A program made the position numbers and the translations under genes. DNA of 64,000 bases from UBA1952 sp965246785 (GTDB lineage: Bacteria > Bacteroidota > Bacteroidia > Chitinophagales > Chitinophagaceae), in the NCBI GenBank assembly GCA_965246785.1, contig CBDFFM010000001.1:1-64000 (forward strand), written 5' to 3'. Position 1 is the stretch's first letter. Each line of letters starts with the position of its first letter. Below are positions 31,401 to 39,969 of this stretch, piece by piece. The notes below the pieces were generated by a model. It had not been told where the DNA came from, searched no databases, and saw only the letters and a list, made by a program, of their open reading frames with translations.

Positions 31401-33696
31401 ACTCATAACAGCCGGCCTTGACGGGCGCCTGCGCGGCGCAGACGGCAGCCTCCACATTGACTGGGAAACACACCTGCAAATCATTGCAGTCATCGGAGGC
31501 ATATTGCCGGGGTTGGGCCTTATCCGCGGTATGCAGGGCGTGGTGCACGTGGTTGGCCTTGCGCAATTCGGCCATTCTGTGGTAGCTCTTCCTATCACTT
31601 TCCTGCGCCAGATTGATGCCATAAACAATGACCTTACAGCCTCCCCCGGCGACAGGGCCGCAAGACAGGCACAGGCTTTTGCCGAGGCATTAAAAGGCGG
31701 CATAGTTGTGGTACTCACGGCGCGCCAAATGGCGATGCAGGCATCTGAGCGCCCGACCCGGGCGCCTTCCGAACCCGAGGCGCCCGCCGCGTCCGAGCAG
31801 CAGGCAGCATCGCCGGAGCCGCAGGCAAGGCCGACAGGCGAAGAGCCGCCGGTGGCCACGGTGCGCATCAGGCCGGACGGCACGCCGGAAATTGTACAGC
31901 CTGAACATCCTGCTACGCCCGCTACACCTGAGGAGCATCCTGCCACGCCGTCGGCCCAGGTAGAGCATCCTGCCATCCCGGCAACGCCTGCCCGTCCGGC
32001 CCCGGCACGTCCTGTAGCAGAAGGGGAGCCGTCGCGCCCGGCGAGTGAAACCCATGAGCCGTCCCCCGAAGGCGGTGGCGAGGTGCCGGCCGCTCTTGTT
32101 CCCGTATCCGGTGCGAGGCCGCCGCGCGTGCCTGCTGCTATTTTGCGGCTGCAAGCCTTTGTCACAGACCTGATGAATGTAGAGCGTGCAGCGCGCCATG
32201 AGGATATTAATAACCGGGCGCAGCAGGAGCGAATTATGACTGGCGAAGCGCAGCGCGCTGCGCAAATCGCAACAACCAATCCTGCGATGGTTGAGATAGC
32301 TGTTCAGGCTATCCGCGAGATAAGTGATTTCAAAATGCTACGACGGCTTGTCGGTGAAGGCTTCTTCCTGGCAGAGACCTCGGTAGCACGGGAGGCTGTT
32401 CAGACCGCCAGGCGGCAAATCGTCACGGCAGCGCAGGAACAGGCATTCCAGCGTGCGAGGGAATACCTGCGTGAGCATTATCCTGACCTGGATCTCCGGA
32501 TTGAGCCTATTGATATGGGCACTCCGGGTTTTGGCAGCGATAGTGACATCACGATGCGTTTCACAGGTGGCAATGACCCGCGTGCAGTGAGGGCGCAGGT
32601 GGAGGCCAGCATCCGTGCGGTGCAGGAAGCATACAGGATTCTGCGTGAGCAGGGATATGACGCGGATGCCGCGCTGGACACCAACTTCTATACAGAATTG
32701 CATGAAGGCTCCATAAGGCCGGCAGGGCAATTGGAGGCGGAGCAAATCGTGCACGACCAAAGCGTAGTGAGCCTGGCAGAGCAGCGTATGGGCATGAGCG
32801 GGGAGCAGTGGGCGGGCTACCGCGAGCGGCAGTTAGACAGTGTGCGGGAGGCCATTGATGCGGGGCCGGAAGCGCTTGCACGCACCACGGCAGAGCTGAA
32901 TGCTGCGGAAGCCCTTGCCGCGCGGGTCAGGCCGGACGGGCAGACTACCACGCAGAGAAGGGCACTTCTGGAGTCTAAAATGAACGAGCTGACGGCTGCG
33001 CTGGAACGTAATGCGCCGGCGCGCGAAGTACGTCAGCTCATGGCGGAAATAAAGCTGCTGGAGCCCGAAGCATACGGCACGCGCGCGGCGGTTGAAAGTG
33101 TGGTAGGCCGTCAGCAGCGCCTGGCGCGCGGCACAGGTGATACTTACCTCGAGATTCCGGCCCTTCCTACTGACCCGCATGAGCGGGCCGCCTTCCTGGC
33201 GCAGGATGCGAACGCGCAAAACGGCATGCTGCACGCGCACACTGAAACTTCCGGCAATACGGTGAAGCATATCCAGTCAGGCGCGAAATACCTGCGGCGT
33301 ATCGTCCATGACGTTGTGGTGGACGGCCACCTGCCGGAGGGCGCCGGTTCTGCATTCTTCCGCAATCTGAATGAAATCGTCAACACGAAAAGCATAACTG
33401 ACTCTACGGCGTCGGCCACGGAAGTGCTTCGCCTGATAAGGGAAGCCCTGATTGCCGATGGCCGCGCTCCGGCACTGCTTGACCGCATTACTCCGGAAAC
33501 GATGCGCGACATGTGGGCAGAGCAGGCGAGGGAATACGGCAATCAGCTATCCATTGAAATGCGGACGGAAGCGGCGCTGATTAACGCGGAATCGCCACGG
33601 GAACTGCGTTTTTCAACTGAGCCACACCCACAGGAGCGTAACGTAGATGAGCATTGGGACGAGCCTGAGCTGGATAATTCATCACGCATGCCCTGA
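28408..33696 (+). CDS. Giant DUF4157 protein (eCIS-associated type)
   Basis: 1,762 residues. The N-terminal 150 residues hold the CSGCEDEE cysteine-acidic motif; DUF4157 follows (about 158-235: FMESRFGTDFSAVRIHTGD and the metal-binding-like HELTHTLQQG). Gly/Thr linker at about 425-455; hydrophobic helices at about 970-1040; Pro/Ala-rich linker at about 1115-1230; then a helical C-terminal region. GFGSDSDITMRF near 1372 with LDTNFYT near 1422 resembles a nucleotidyltransferase active site. DUF4157 proteins are common cargo or accessory proteins of extracellular contractile injection systems, but no tail genes adjoin. Effector role inferred. Confidence 0.75.
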   Translation: MSEHASASSQAQFSPTPAAAIQVPQQVPEPEVLPLLQGLYIQPKLTVGAPDDPLEDEADAVAEQVMRMPETSFASSIADKSGIQGKTTDDEEQISLSRITGGSFVQLKCSGCEDEEAVQRKAILPAITPFIQAKGDGAGTASPQVAQQIMDTKGGGSGLPGASRSFMESRFGTDFSAVRIHTGDYASSLSGELKAQAFTVGSDIYFNDGKFAPGTAIGDKLLAHELTHTLQQGTSAQRSIQRTVVLPGDAEVQMTSLLPVTVHGQSFDSAAQELAAMIDRDDIRNSARIMVAIGNSIHIYDGSGAAVGNPIHLISPIPMGNGVFQFSARRGGTGGSFARIWLINNQPTLAPEGHTDTEHKRENLNIDDYIVAADREAFNTTLGSNAYWFLVIPGDVSLSTGRRTTPEWAVAQAARVLQRMRGRQGQGGGTGSGHGTGTGSGTGTGSGEQQAAPTPDRTTPERIVPYSNERGDFINAWKNGYHVALQLHEGESDATLEHRIEQSLERAYNAHDFNQATRVAGGADSTAVAPPPNQSQLPGSGRPTNPDQQRLVINDAQRNANLPAYSARIDSDVRGQATVLGANNHMQMVLDYSLAGSDTLSLVAARMQSINYYWEIIRVSDAELSSASEEYARTVATDPEHNQASRLDATLNELGRHERAILSDAAADIWRIPESGPLAYMTANLMALSVGVRTIGNLFSSFVSIVSRPLNDQNIGWNDEGNFFVRCIATPSHNEDSEYRRASSVAVQFVRVVNINRRAQEAVEAPQPASSDPSSNVESVREVIRYRADRSVQISPAARALHAQLLLNDIDPATYLARMQQQQGLMTRMQNFRDEQLRHAKAGTTVYQPRAALVSEENGSVNQLALYLFQTSDSTDAHPRYRLIDVSSPGTQGYYSGSSSTAGAAGHTEAMRNAFVAFSENNGYGRGAIALHFTQTPPEGVSFPTNGRSAPGERRRWMQRLTDLAEVAGIVALFLSGGTAAIVGGVAGIAGAAVAADSLITAGLDGRLRGADGSLHIDWETHLQIIAVIGGILPGLGLIRGMQGVVHVVGLAQFGHSVVALPITFLRQIDAINNDLTASPGDRAARQAQAFAEALKGGIVVVLTARQMAMQASERPTRAPSEPEAPAASEQQAASPEPQARPTGEEPPVATVRIRPDGTPEIVQPEHPATPATPEEHPATPSAQVEHPAIPATPARPAPARPVAEGEPSRPASETHEPSPEGGGEVPAALVPVSGARPPRVPAAILRLQAFVTDLMNVERAARHEDINNRAQQERIMTGEAQRAAQIATTNPAMVEIAVQAIREISDFKMLRRLVGEGFFLAETSVAREAVQTARRQIVTAAQEQAFQRAREYLREHYPDLDLRIEPIDMGTPGFGSDSDITMRFTGGNDPRAVRAQVEASIRAVQEAYRILREQGYDADAALDTNFYTELHEGSIRPAGQLEAEQIVHDQSVVSLAEQRMGMSGEQWAGYRERQLDSVREAIDAGPEALARTTAELNAAEALAARVRPDGQTTTQRRALLESKMNELTAALERNAPAREVRQLMAEIKLLEPEAYGTRAAVESVVGRQQRLARGTGDTYLEIPALPTDPHERAAFLAQDANAQNGMLHAHTETSGNTVKHIQSGAKYLRRIVHDVVVDGHLPEGAGSAFFRNLNEIVNTKSITDSTASATEVLRLIREALIADGRAPALLDRITPETMRDMWAEQAREYGNQLSIEMRTEAALINAESPRELRFSTEPHPQERNVDEHWDEPELDNSSRMP

Positions 33697-33994
33697 AGAA
33701 GACGTTATATGGGTTCTATGGCATCTTGCAGCTTCTACGGCATACAAGAGTGCCGCATAAGTGGCAGCGTAAGCTTTTGTCGAACACTAAGGTTTACTTG
33801 CCTTGACAGCCCTCTGAATGCGTTTGGGAGGTCGCAGGGAAAACCGGGCTTTAGCGAACTGCATTGAAAGTAGTGACCGGCCTGGGTCAGCATCTGGTTC
33901 GGCCGTGTGGAGCTTATTTGGGCCTCGTAATGCCAGTGTCAAACTCCGGCAAAGCTTTGTATCTATACGGTCAGCTAATATCTTCATTGCGCTT
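33697..33994. other. Intergenic region
   Basis: 298 bases between the DUF4157 gene and the next start. I see no gene, hairpin or clear promoter in it. Confidence 0.5.
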
Positions 33995-35437
33995 ATGATA
34001 ACATCTCACACATTACGCTGCATAATACTGATGCTGTGCATAACACCTGCCTACGGGCAACGGGGAATGTACCGGATGGCGAAGGATACGCTTCCCGTTC
34101 CATACCAGCCGCAATGTCTGATTGCTGAATCACATTACTGGTACGACCGCAACGGGCTCCAGTTCTTTGACACCGTCCGCCTTGGCTATCGTTCGGCCAG
34201 GCCTTCTCATTTTGACTACAACAGGCTTAGTTATTTTCCCGTTCTTGGCCACGGAAACGGGCCCCATATTAATTACCCTCCATCCTTTTTTACCGGCTAT
34301 TGGCCTGATAAGTTCTATATCGATCCCCTGCCTAACAACATAGACTCTGCTTTCCGCCAGCGTGTATTGTTTGACACATTCTATCACTACAGTATAGACA
34401 GCTCTATGGGCCGCTACTATGCTTCTACAGTTACGCGGGCCGCATACAATGCAGCTTCAGCGCTTACATCAACAGACATAAACCGGTATGACAAGCCTGG
34501 CAACCTGAATACCACCGGGCGCCAACTGGTGTATTACAATGCTGCCGGCCAGCTTGCCAAGGCGTACCTGCAGGCTTACAATCAGTTCTTTTCCCGCTGG
34601 GATACGACGGCCCTCCGGACATTGAAGTATAACGGCACGCTGCAACCCATATCAGACAGCATCATCACCCTAAACGGCAACTATTCGACTTCGCAAGTGG
34701 ATTACTACACTTATGCCGGGCCGGGTCAATGCGCTACCCATGTGGTAGTGAGTCATTCCGTCTCGGCGGATACAGCGCGCAGGTACACCAATACTTATTA
34801 CGCGAACGGGCAATTGAAAACACGCTTCTTCGAGCAATATAATGGTCCGGGCACCCGCCTTCAGCCCGTGAGCTTCGACTCTTTTGGCTATACGCCAGGC
34901 ACTTACGGCTACACCACTCTGCTGAACCGTACAGCGCCGCTAAGCATTTCTACAAGCTTGCTGCTGACCGTTCATACGTTAAATGGCAGAAAAGACTCGC
35001 TGATACTTCTTGAGAAACCTAACCAAAATTCTTCTTACAGCTTATCCGGTACGATAAGTATTAAATACAATGCATTCAACAACCCTGTGCAGATGCTGAT
35101 TCGCAGCGGAGGAGATGAGCATGTTACCAACTACTATTATGCTTCACAGTTGACTGCGGGCGTATCAGAGGAGTCCTCGGTTGTAACACCTGTCACCATT
35201 AGTCCGAACCCGGCAAGCGATATGCTGACCATCAGGCATAGTAGCGTCGCGCCGCAATTTGTATTAGTCCGCATTACCGATATGTCCGGCAGAGCAGTGC
35301 AGGAAACTAAAATAAGTATCGCCCGTGCAGGTACGAAGCTTCTGCTCTCAGGCAATATAATTCCGGGTCAGTATGTTGTTCACATTATAGATGAGCGAGG
35401 CGTATCCTTAGTCTCACAGCTTATTACCAGGCTTTGA
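33995..35437 (+). CDS. Secreted protein with T9SS sorting domain
   Basis: 480 residues. Signal peptide LRCIILMLCITPAYG; a Tyr/Asn/Thr-rich body of unknown family; and a C-terminal type A sorting domain from VTISPNPASDMLTI to GQYVVHIIDERG, which routes proteins through the type IX secretion system. ATG at 33995 is chosen as the start of the signal peptide. Function of the body is unknown. Confidence 0.85.
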   Translation: MITSHTLRCIILMLCITPAYGQRGMYRMAKDTLPVPYQPQCLIAESHYWYDRNGLQFFDTVRLGYRSARPSHFDYNRLSYFPVLGHGNGPHINYPPSFFTGYWPDKFYIDPLPNNIDSAFRQRVLFDTFYHYSIDSSMGRYYASTVTRAAYNAASALTSTDINRYDKPGNLNTTGRQLVYYNAAGQLAKAYLQAYNQFFSRWDTTALRTLKYNGTLQPISDSIITLNGNYSTSQVDYYTYAGPGQCATHVVVSHSVSADTARRYTNTYYANGQLKTRFFEQYNGPGTRLQPVSFDSFGYTPGTYGYTTLLNRTAPLSISTSLLLTVHTLNGRKDSLILLEKPNQNSSYSLSGTISIKYNAFNNPVQMLIRSGGDEHVTNYYYASQLTAGVSEESSVVTPVTISPNPASDMLTIRHSSVAPQFVLVRITDMSGRAVQETKISIARAGTKLLLSGNIIPGQYVVHIIDERGVSLVSQLITRL

Positions 35438-35557
35438 AAAACCGACCCAGTAAATCCGGAATCCAATATGCTTGCAAAATTGCCGCAGCTGCCCGCGCTG
35501 CTTGCTACTTTCATACAAAGGCGGCAGCAGTTCCTTCCGGCAAGCGCTTCGCAATGA

Positions 35558-36211
35558 CTAAAACCATTTGTTCTTAATCGCCATCTTAACGGCCTGCACC
35601 TTTGAGGAAACCTGCAGCTTCTCATAAATGTTAGTGATGTGCGTGCGCACTGTAAAAGGGGAAATGAAGAGGTTGGCAGCGATTTTTTTGTAGTCATAGC
35701 CATTTACAAGGCCTTGTAGAATTTCCAGCTCACGGTCGCTCAGGTTCGTAGCAATATCCTTGGTTTCCTTTCTGTCGGCGGCAAGGAGGTTAAGCGCCTT
35801 GCGGGCAATTGTGGTCGACATGGGTGCGCCCTGCTGCTCTATCACCTCGCGCATGGCGTTGATAATTGTGCCTATCTTTTCTTCTTTGAGCAGGTAACCG
35901 TCTGCGCCAGCGCGAATGGCCTCAAATAGCTTATCGTCGTCGTCAAACACGGTGAGCATTACATATCTGATGTCCTTGTACAACGTATGGCAGGCGCGTA
36001 CTGCTTCTATACCGCCCATCACCGGCATGTCTATATCCATGAATATGAGCTGCGGATGCTGCGTGGGCGGCAGCGCCTTTAGCTGCGTCAGGCAATCAGC
36101 CCCGTTGCGTGCCATAAATACAATCTCTACCTCGCCGGAATAGGTAATCTTCTCAGACAGGGAAATCCTGTTCTGGGACTTATCATCTACTATGGCGATT
36201 CTGTAGCGCAT
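35558..36211 (-). CDS. NarL/FixJ-type response regulator
   Basis: 217 residues. Receiver domain with acidic pair VDD (9-10), phospho-acceptor Asp59 in FMDIDMPVMGG and Lys in YLLKEE; LuxR-type HTH from about 152 with LSDRELEILQGLVNGYDYKKIA. Output is DNA binding after phosphorylation. The truncated kinase upstream at 36244 is its natural partner (32 bases apart). Confidence 0.93.
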   Translation of the reverse strand: MRYRIAIVDDKSQNRISLSEKITYSGEVEIVFMARNGADCLTQLKALPPTQHPQLIFMDIDMPVMGGIEAVRACHTLYKDIRYVMLTVFDDDDKLFEAIRAGADGYLLKEEKIGTIINAMREVIEQQGAPMSTTIARKALNLLAADRKETKDIATNLSDRELEILQGLVNGYDYKKIAANLFISPFTVRTHITNIYEKLQVSSKVQAVKMAIKNKWF

Positions 36212-36243
36212 GGTGTAAAGCTCAATGACGGATGCCTTCCCCG

Positions 36244-37044
36244 CTATACTGCATCTGTACCATTTCTCAGAATACTCACGATTGTGCCGCCGCCGTCCGC
36301 GCCAGTAATACGAACCGCAGCACCGATTTCCTTCGCGCGAAAACGGACGTTCTCTAAGCCATTTTGTACGTCCGTATTTACGGTGCTTTGGTCAAAGCCT
36401 TTGCCATTGTCGGCAATCGCGATTTGGTAGCTGCGGCCGTTTCCAGCAATTTCAATTTTCAGGCTGCTTCCTTCAGAATGTTTAAGCGCATTGGCAATTG
36501 CTTCCTGGCAGATGCGAAACAGGTTGAGTGCCTCCGACGGGCCGAGCATCAATGCGCCTTCAATTTTTTCAGAAAACGCGAACGCCATGTGCTGATGCGC
36601 TGCAGCCTGCATTAGCACAAATACTTTCAGACAGTCGGAAAATTCTACCAACGAAATTTCTTCCTTCTTCAACGCCCAAATGGTTTCCCGCAATGTGGCG
36701 ATGATATCGCGCGCCGCGCCATTCACGAAGTGCAGCTTTTCGGTTTTTTCTTCTGCGCTTATTGGTTTCAACGGATGTTCAAGCCATTCTATATTGTTGC
36801 TGATAAGGCTGAGCTGGGTACCCACGTTATCGTGCAAATCCCGGGAGATACGCTCGCGCTCCAGCTGAATTTTCTGCTGCAATTCAATGCCGCGCATCTT
36901 CCGGCGGTAGCGTACCTTCTGCACCTGAAGGATGATGAGCGAAATGGACGGCAGCGGAGCTACTACAGTGATGGTGAAGGATAGCCTGCTTGTAACAACC
37001 CTTGTCGACCAGGTACAGATTGTTGCCACAATCGGTAATATCAT
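36244..37044 (-). pseudogene. Sensor histidine kinase, N-terminus lost
   Basis: The dimerisation box ERERISRDLHDNVGTQLS (His71 of this frame) and an HATPase domain with NALKHSEG and ADNGKGFD are intact, of the HisKA_3 type that partners NarL regulators. Before about residue 33 the sequence is no longer kinase-like: it is the antisense of an ELWxxDGT gene. The half membrane helix SISLIILQVQ marks the break near 36945. The sensor region is absent from the window. Confidence 0.8.
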
Positions 37045-38343
37045 CTACTTGGGGGTGGCATCCGGCAGTACCGCTACGCAGACGCAGCTTCGGAAGTCGG
37101 ACGGCAGCGCAGCGGGGACAGTAATGGTTGCGAACCTCGCATGGACAGGCTCAAACGGCGGCCAGCCTCCTAAAAACTTCATCGTGATGGGCACAAAGCT
37201 GTACTTCACATTCGGCCTGAATAACGGGGGCGAGCTTTGGGTGAGCGACGGCACTACCGCAGGAACAGTGGAGGTCGTCAATCTTTCAACCGGCTCGTCA
37301 AGCGGTATTCAAAATGCCGGAATAGACGATAATCCAATGATGGTGTTCAACGGAAAGCTGTACTTCGCGGGCACTACCGGCCTGAGCGATTATGAGCTTT
37401 ATGCAAGCGACGGCACTGTCGCCGGCACTGCACTTGTGTACGACCTCCGGCCAGGTGTAGGAAGCGCGCGTCCGCAGCAATTTGCGGTGCTGAACAATGA
37501 GCTTTACTTCACGGCCTCTGATGGCTCTGTTGATAATCTCTGGAAGACCACCGGAACGACTACGACAAAGCTCTCTACCGGGATTAATGCGGGATGGCCC
37601 ATTGCCTTTAAGAACAACATTTACTTCGCCGGCGGCATTGCCCTATGGAAGACCGATGGCACTGCGGCGGGCACGGTGCGCGTAGCAGATTCGTTTACGA
37701 ACAGCGCATTTCGCGGCGCTAATTCCAGCTATCTTTTTGCTTTATACACCGAATCCCTGTCTGTTGCGCCATATATCAAGACGCACTACAAAAGAACCGA
37801 CGGCACAGCGGCAGGAACACGTGAAGTGGATGCCAATCTACTTGGCAACTCTGCTTCATTCAACCTACTGAACGACAAAATGTATCTGGTTCGGTCTGAT
37901 TCAAACTCTTCTGCTACTGGCGCCATCGGCCTTTGGGAGTCAGACGGAACAGAAGGAGGAACACGGAAGCTTTTTAACAGCTACGGAACGGGCGCCGCTT
38001 ACAATTTCAACGGCACCTTTCACTTTGCGAATTTCACGACGGATGTCGGCTACGAGCCTTTCTATTACAGCATTCAGGCTCCCGCCGGCGTCGCAACTTC
38101 AGGTGGTCTTGCAGCGCAAACGCTTGTTTATCCTAATCCATCGGCTGGCAATTTCGAGGTCAGCCTGAATAACGACGTGCCTTTTACCTTGGAGCTGCGC
38201 GACCTGCAGGGCAAAACGGTTTACTCAGCAAAGTGCGCACAACGAAGCGTGCATGTATCTGTGCCTGATATTGCCAAAGGTCTCTACCTGCTAAAGGTGT
38301 CCACCGACGGGCCATGAGCTATCAAAAGGTGGTTATTCAGTAA
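36945..38343 (+). pseudogene. ELWxxDGT-repeat secreted protein, truncated start and shifted end
   Basis: The open frame begins at 36932 but real homology starts at DGSGATTVMVKD. At least six ELWxxDGT-type units follow (GGELWVSDGTTAGT, YELYASDGTVAGT, LWKTDGTAAGT, LWESDGTEGGT), likely a beta-propeller. The C-terminus is a T9SS sorting domain from YPNPSAGNFEV; its last strand is out of frame: STDG then TGA at 38317, whereas AMSYQKVVIQ in the next frame ends at 38343. One surplus G in CGGGCC explains this. Signal peptide and first repeats are missing. Confidence 0.75.
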
Positions 38344-38380
38344 TCAAAGGACGGTCGTATTCAAGGCAAACGCATTATAA

Positions 38381-38624
38381 TGCAGCGATGGGCGGCTGTT
38401 CACGTCTTCTTTTGTTATCCGGGAATGGAACCACAACAACACAGACGCACCCACCGCCAGATTTGCGAAAGCCCTGGAGGCGGAGCCGACTTTGCGGCAG
38501 TATTGGAAGCCCGCGCCGCAGCTTATAAAAGGCTGGGGCGCCTGAAAAGGAAAAAGCAGATTTGGCGACACTTGTGAATTTCAAAAGTGCGCCGGTTACG
38601 GATGCGGTGACTAGGCTCTGTTGA
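38381..38624 (+). pseudogene. Decayed fragment, possibly a polymorphic-toxin spacer
   Basis: One frame reads VIREWNHNNTD, ARFAKALEAEPTLRQYW, PAPQLIKGWGA; a neighbouring frame continues KEKADLATLVNFKSA to a stop at 38622. Segments of the type LxxYxxxxPxLIxAW are common in linkers of Bacteroidota polymorphic toxins. Too short and broken for a firm call. It runs into the left end of the IS element. Confidence 0.35.
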
Positions 38625-39428
38625 CAGAGTTAGGAATATTTAAGGATAAGGTTTTGGAATTTTGCGGGATGAGAAGGCATGAGATAAGCGATAAGCTATG
38701 GGCTTTGGTTGCGCCTTTGGTGCCGAAGAGTGGTAAGTCAAATGATGACAGATTGTTTGTGAATGCTGTTTTTTACCAGGCAAATACCGGTATTCAATGG
38801 CGGGATTTACCGGAACGCTTTGGCAATTGGAACTCTGTTTATCAGAGATTCAACCGTTGGTCAAAGGCAGGGATATGGGAAAAGGTTTTTGAGCTTACGG
38901 TTGATAAAGACCCATTGGCTATTGCTATTGATTCAACAAGCGTAAAGGCTAATCAGGTGGTAGCCGGAGTAAAAAAAAGACCAGCGAGCCGGCGCACCTC
39001 GGGCGCTCAAGAGGAGGCCTGAGTTCTAAGATACATCTGGCCGTAAACGGTATAGGCAGGTTTTGCAGGATAAGCATTGGGGCTGGCAATGAGAGTGATT
39101 ATAAGAAAGCAGATGAACTCATTGATGGATATGCTCCCCTGATTGCAATGGCAGATAAAGGCTATGACGCTGAACGGATTATAAACAAGTTCAGGCAGGC
39201 AGGAGTTGCAGAAATAGCCTTGCCACCAAAGCACAACAGAAAGGTGCAAAGAGATTATAACAAGGAGATTTACAAGGGCAGAAATGTGGTCGAACGAGCT
39301 TTCAACAAACTTAAATTCTTCCGCAGAGTGGCCACCCGATATGATAAGACCGCCCGCAACTTCTATTCCTTTGTCTGCCTCGCTACTGCCGCTATAAACA
39401 CTAAACTATATACTGTCAACACGACCTA
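38613..39428 (+). mobile_element. IS5-family element (IS427-like), about 816 bp
   Basis: The ends AGGCTCTGTTGACAG and the reverse complement AGGTCGTGTTGACAG form imperfect terminal inverted repeats sharing TGTTGACAG. One transposase made by frameshifting lies between them. A target duplication could not be resolved. It inserted at the edge of the toxin-like remnant. Confidence 0.8.
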
Positions 39429-39429
39429 A
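38669..39429 (+). CDS. IS5-family transposase with programmed -1 frameshift
   Basis: The first frame (MRRHEISDKLW) reaches TGA at 39022; the second runs to the TAA at 39427-39429. They overlap, and A8 at 38971-38978 in the codon phase GTA AAA AAA A is a canonical -1 slippery site leading into KKTSEPAHLGRSRGGLSSK. Catalytic residues: Asp in AIAIDSTSV, Asp in MADKGYDA, Glu in RNVVERAFNKLK. All are present, so the element may be active. Confidence 0.85.
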
Positions 39430-39470
39430 CTACACCAAAGCACTTGTCGTAAGCCCCCAATGCGGAATAT

Positions 39471-39791
39471 ATGAGGCGCAGAGGCGAGCCATACAGCCGG
39501 CTGCACGCGTTTGCGAAAGGAAACAGGGTGTTTTATAATGCGCGCCAGATAGACCCGAATGCTATCGTAGCCTGCAAGGCTGCGAGCTATTTACCCTGCC
39601 CCATCTGCCGGGGAACAGGGCTGGTAAACACAGGTGAGGAACATTTGGTGGAGACTGGCAATTCCCTGTTTGTATATCTCGAAGACGGCAGCCAGGGTGG
39701 CTCATCCACCACCGAAAATCAAATGAGAACCACTGGCGGAATCGTCCATTGCAGCCGCTGTAGCGGAACGGGGAGATTGAAATATAATTAA
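39471..39791 (+). CDS. Zinc-ribbon-like hypothetical protein
   Basis: 106 residues with two DnaJ-type cysteine knuckles, CPICRGTG (about 42) and CSRCSGTG (about 94), which could bind one zinc. Family otherwise unknown. It starts 42 bases after the IS element, so its true start could have been lost. A strong terminator follows. Confidence 0.55.
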   Translation: MRRRGEPYSRLHAFAKGNRVFYNARQIDPNAIVACKAASYLPCPICRGTGLVNTGEEHLVETGNSLFVYLEDGSQGGSSTTENQMRTTGGIVHCSRCSGTGRLKYN

Positions 39792-39838
39792 GCCGGTTTA
39801 AAACTACTTAACGACACAGGCGGAATTAATGCCTATCT

Positions 39839-39882
39839 AAAAAAACCTAAAAGCTGCTGTTATTGCGGCTTTTAGGTTTTTT
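39839..39882. terminator. Intrinsic terminator
   Basis: AAAAAAACCTAAAAGC pairs with GGCTTTTAGGTTTTTT. It separates the zinc-ribbon gene from jetA. Confidence 0.9.
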
Positions 39883-39969
39883 GCGGGCAGAAGTTTACAA
39901 TGTTCGAACCTTTTTGCTCAGGATTTGGCTTCAATTGCCGACTTTGCAATAGAGAGGCGTTAGCCTTGT

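Noticed and set aside
31200..32279. 359-residue minus-strand frame opposite the DUF4157 gene
   Set aside because: Antisense of the Pro/Ala-rich linker; no domain and no start context.
39430..39470. Target-site duplication for the IS5 element
   Set aside because: Flanking triplets (CTA and TAA, or ACT and AAC) do not match at any plausible boundary.
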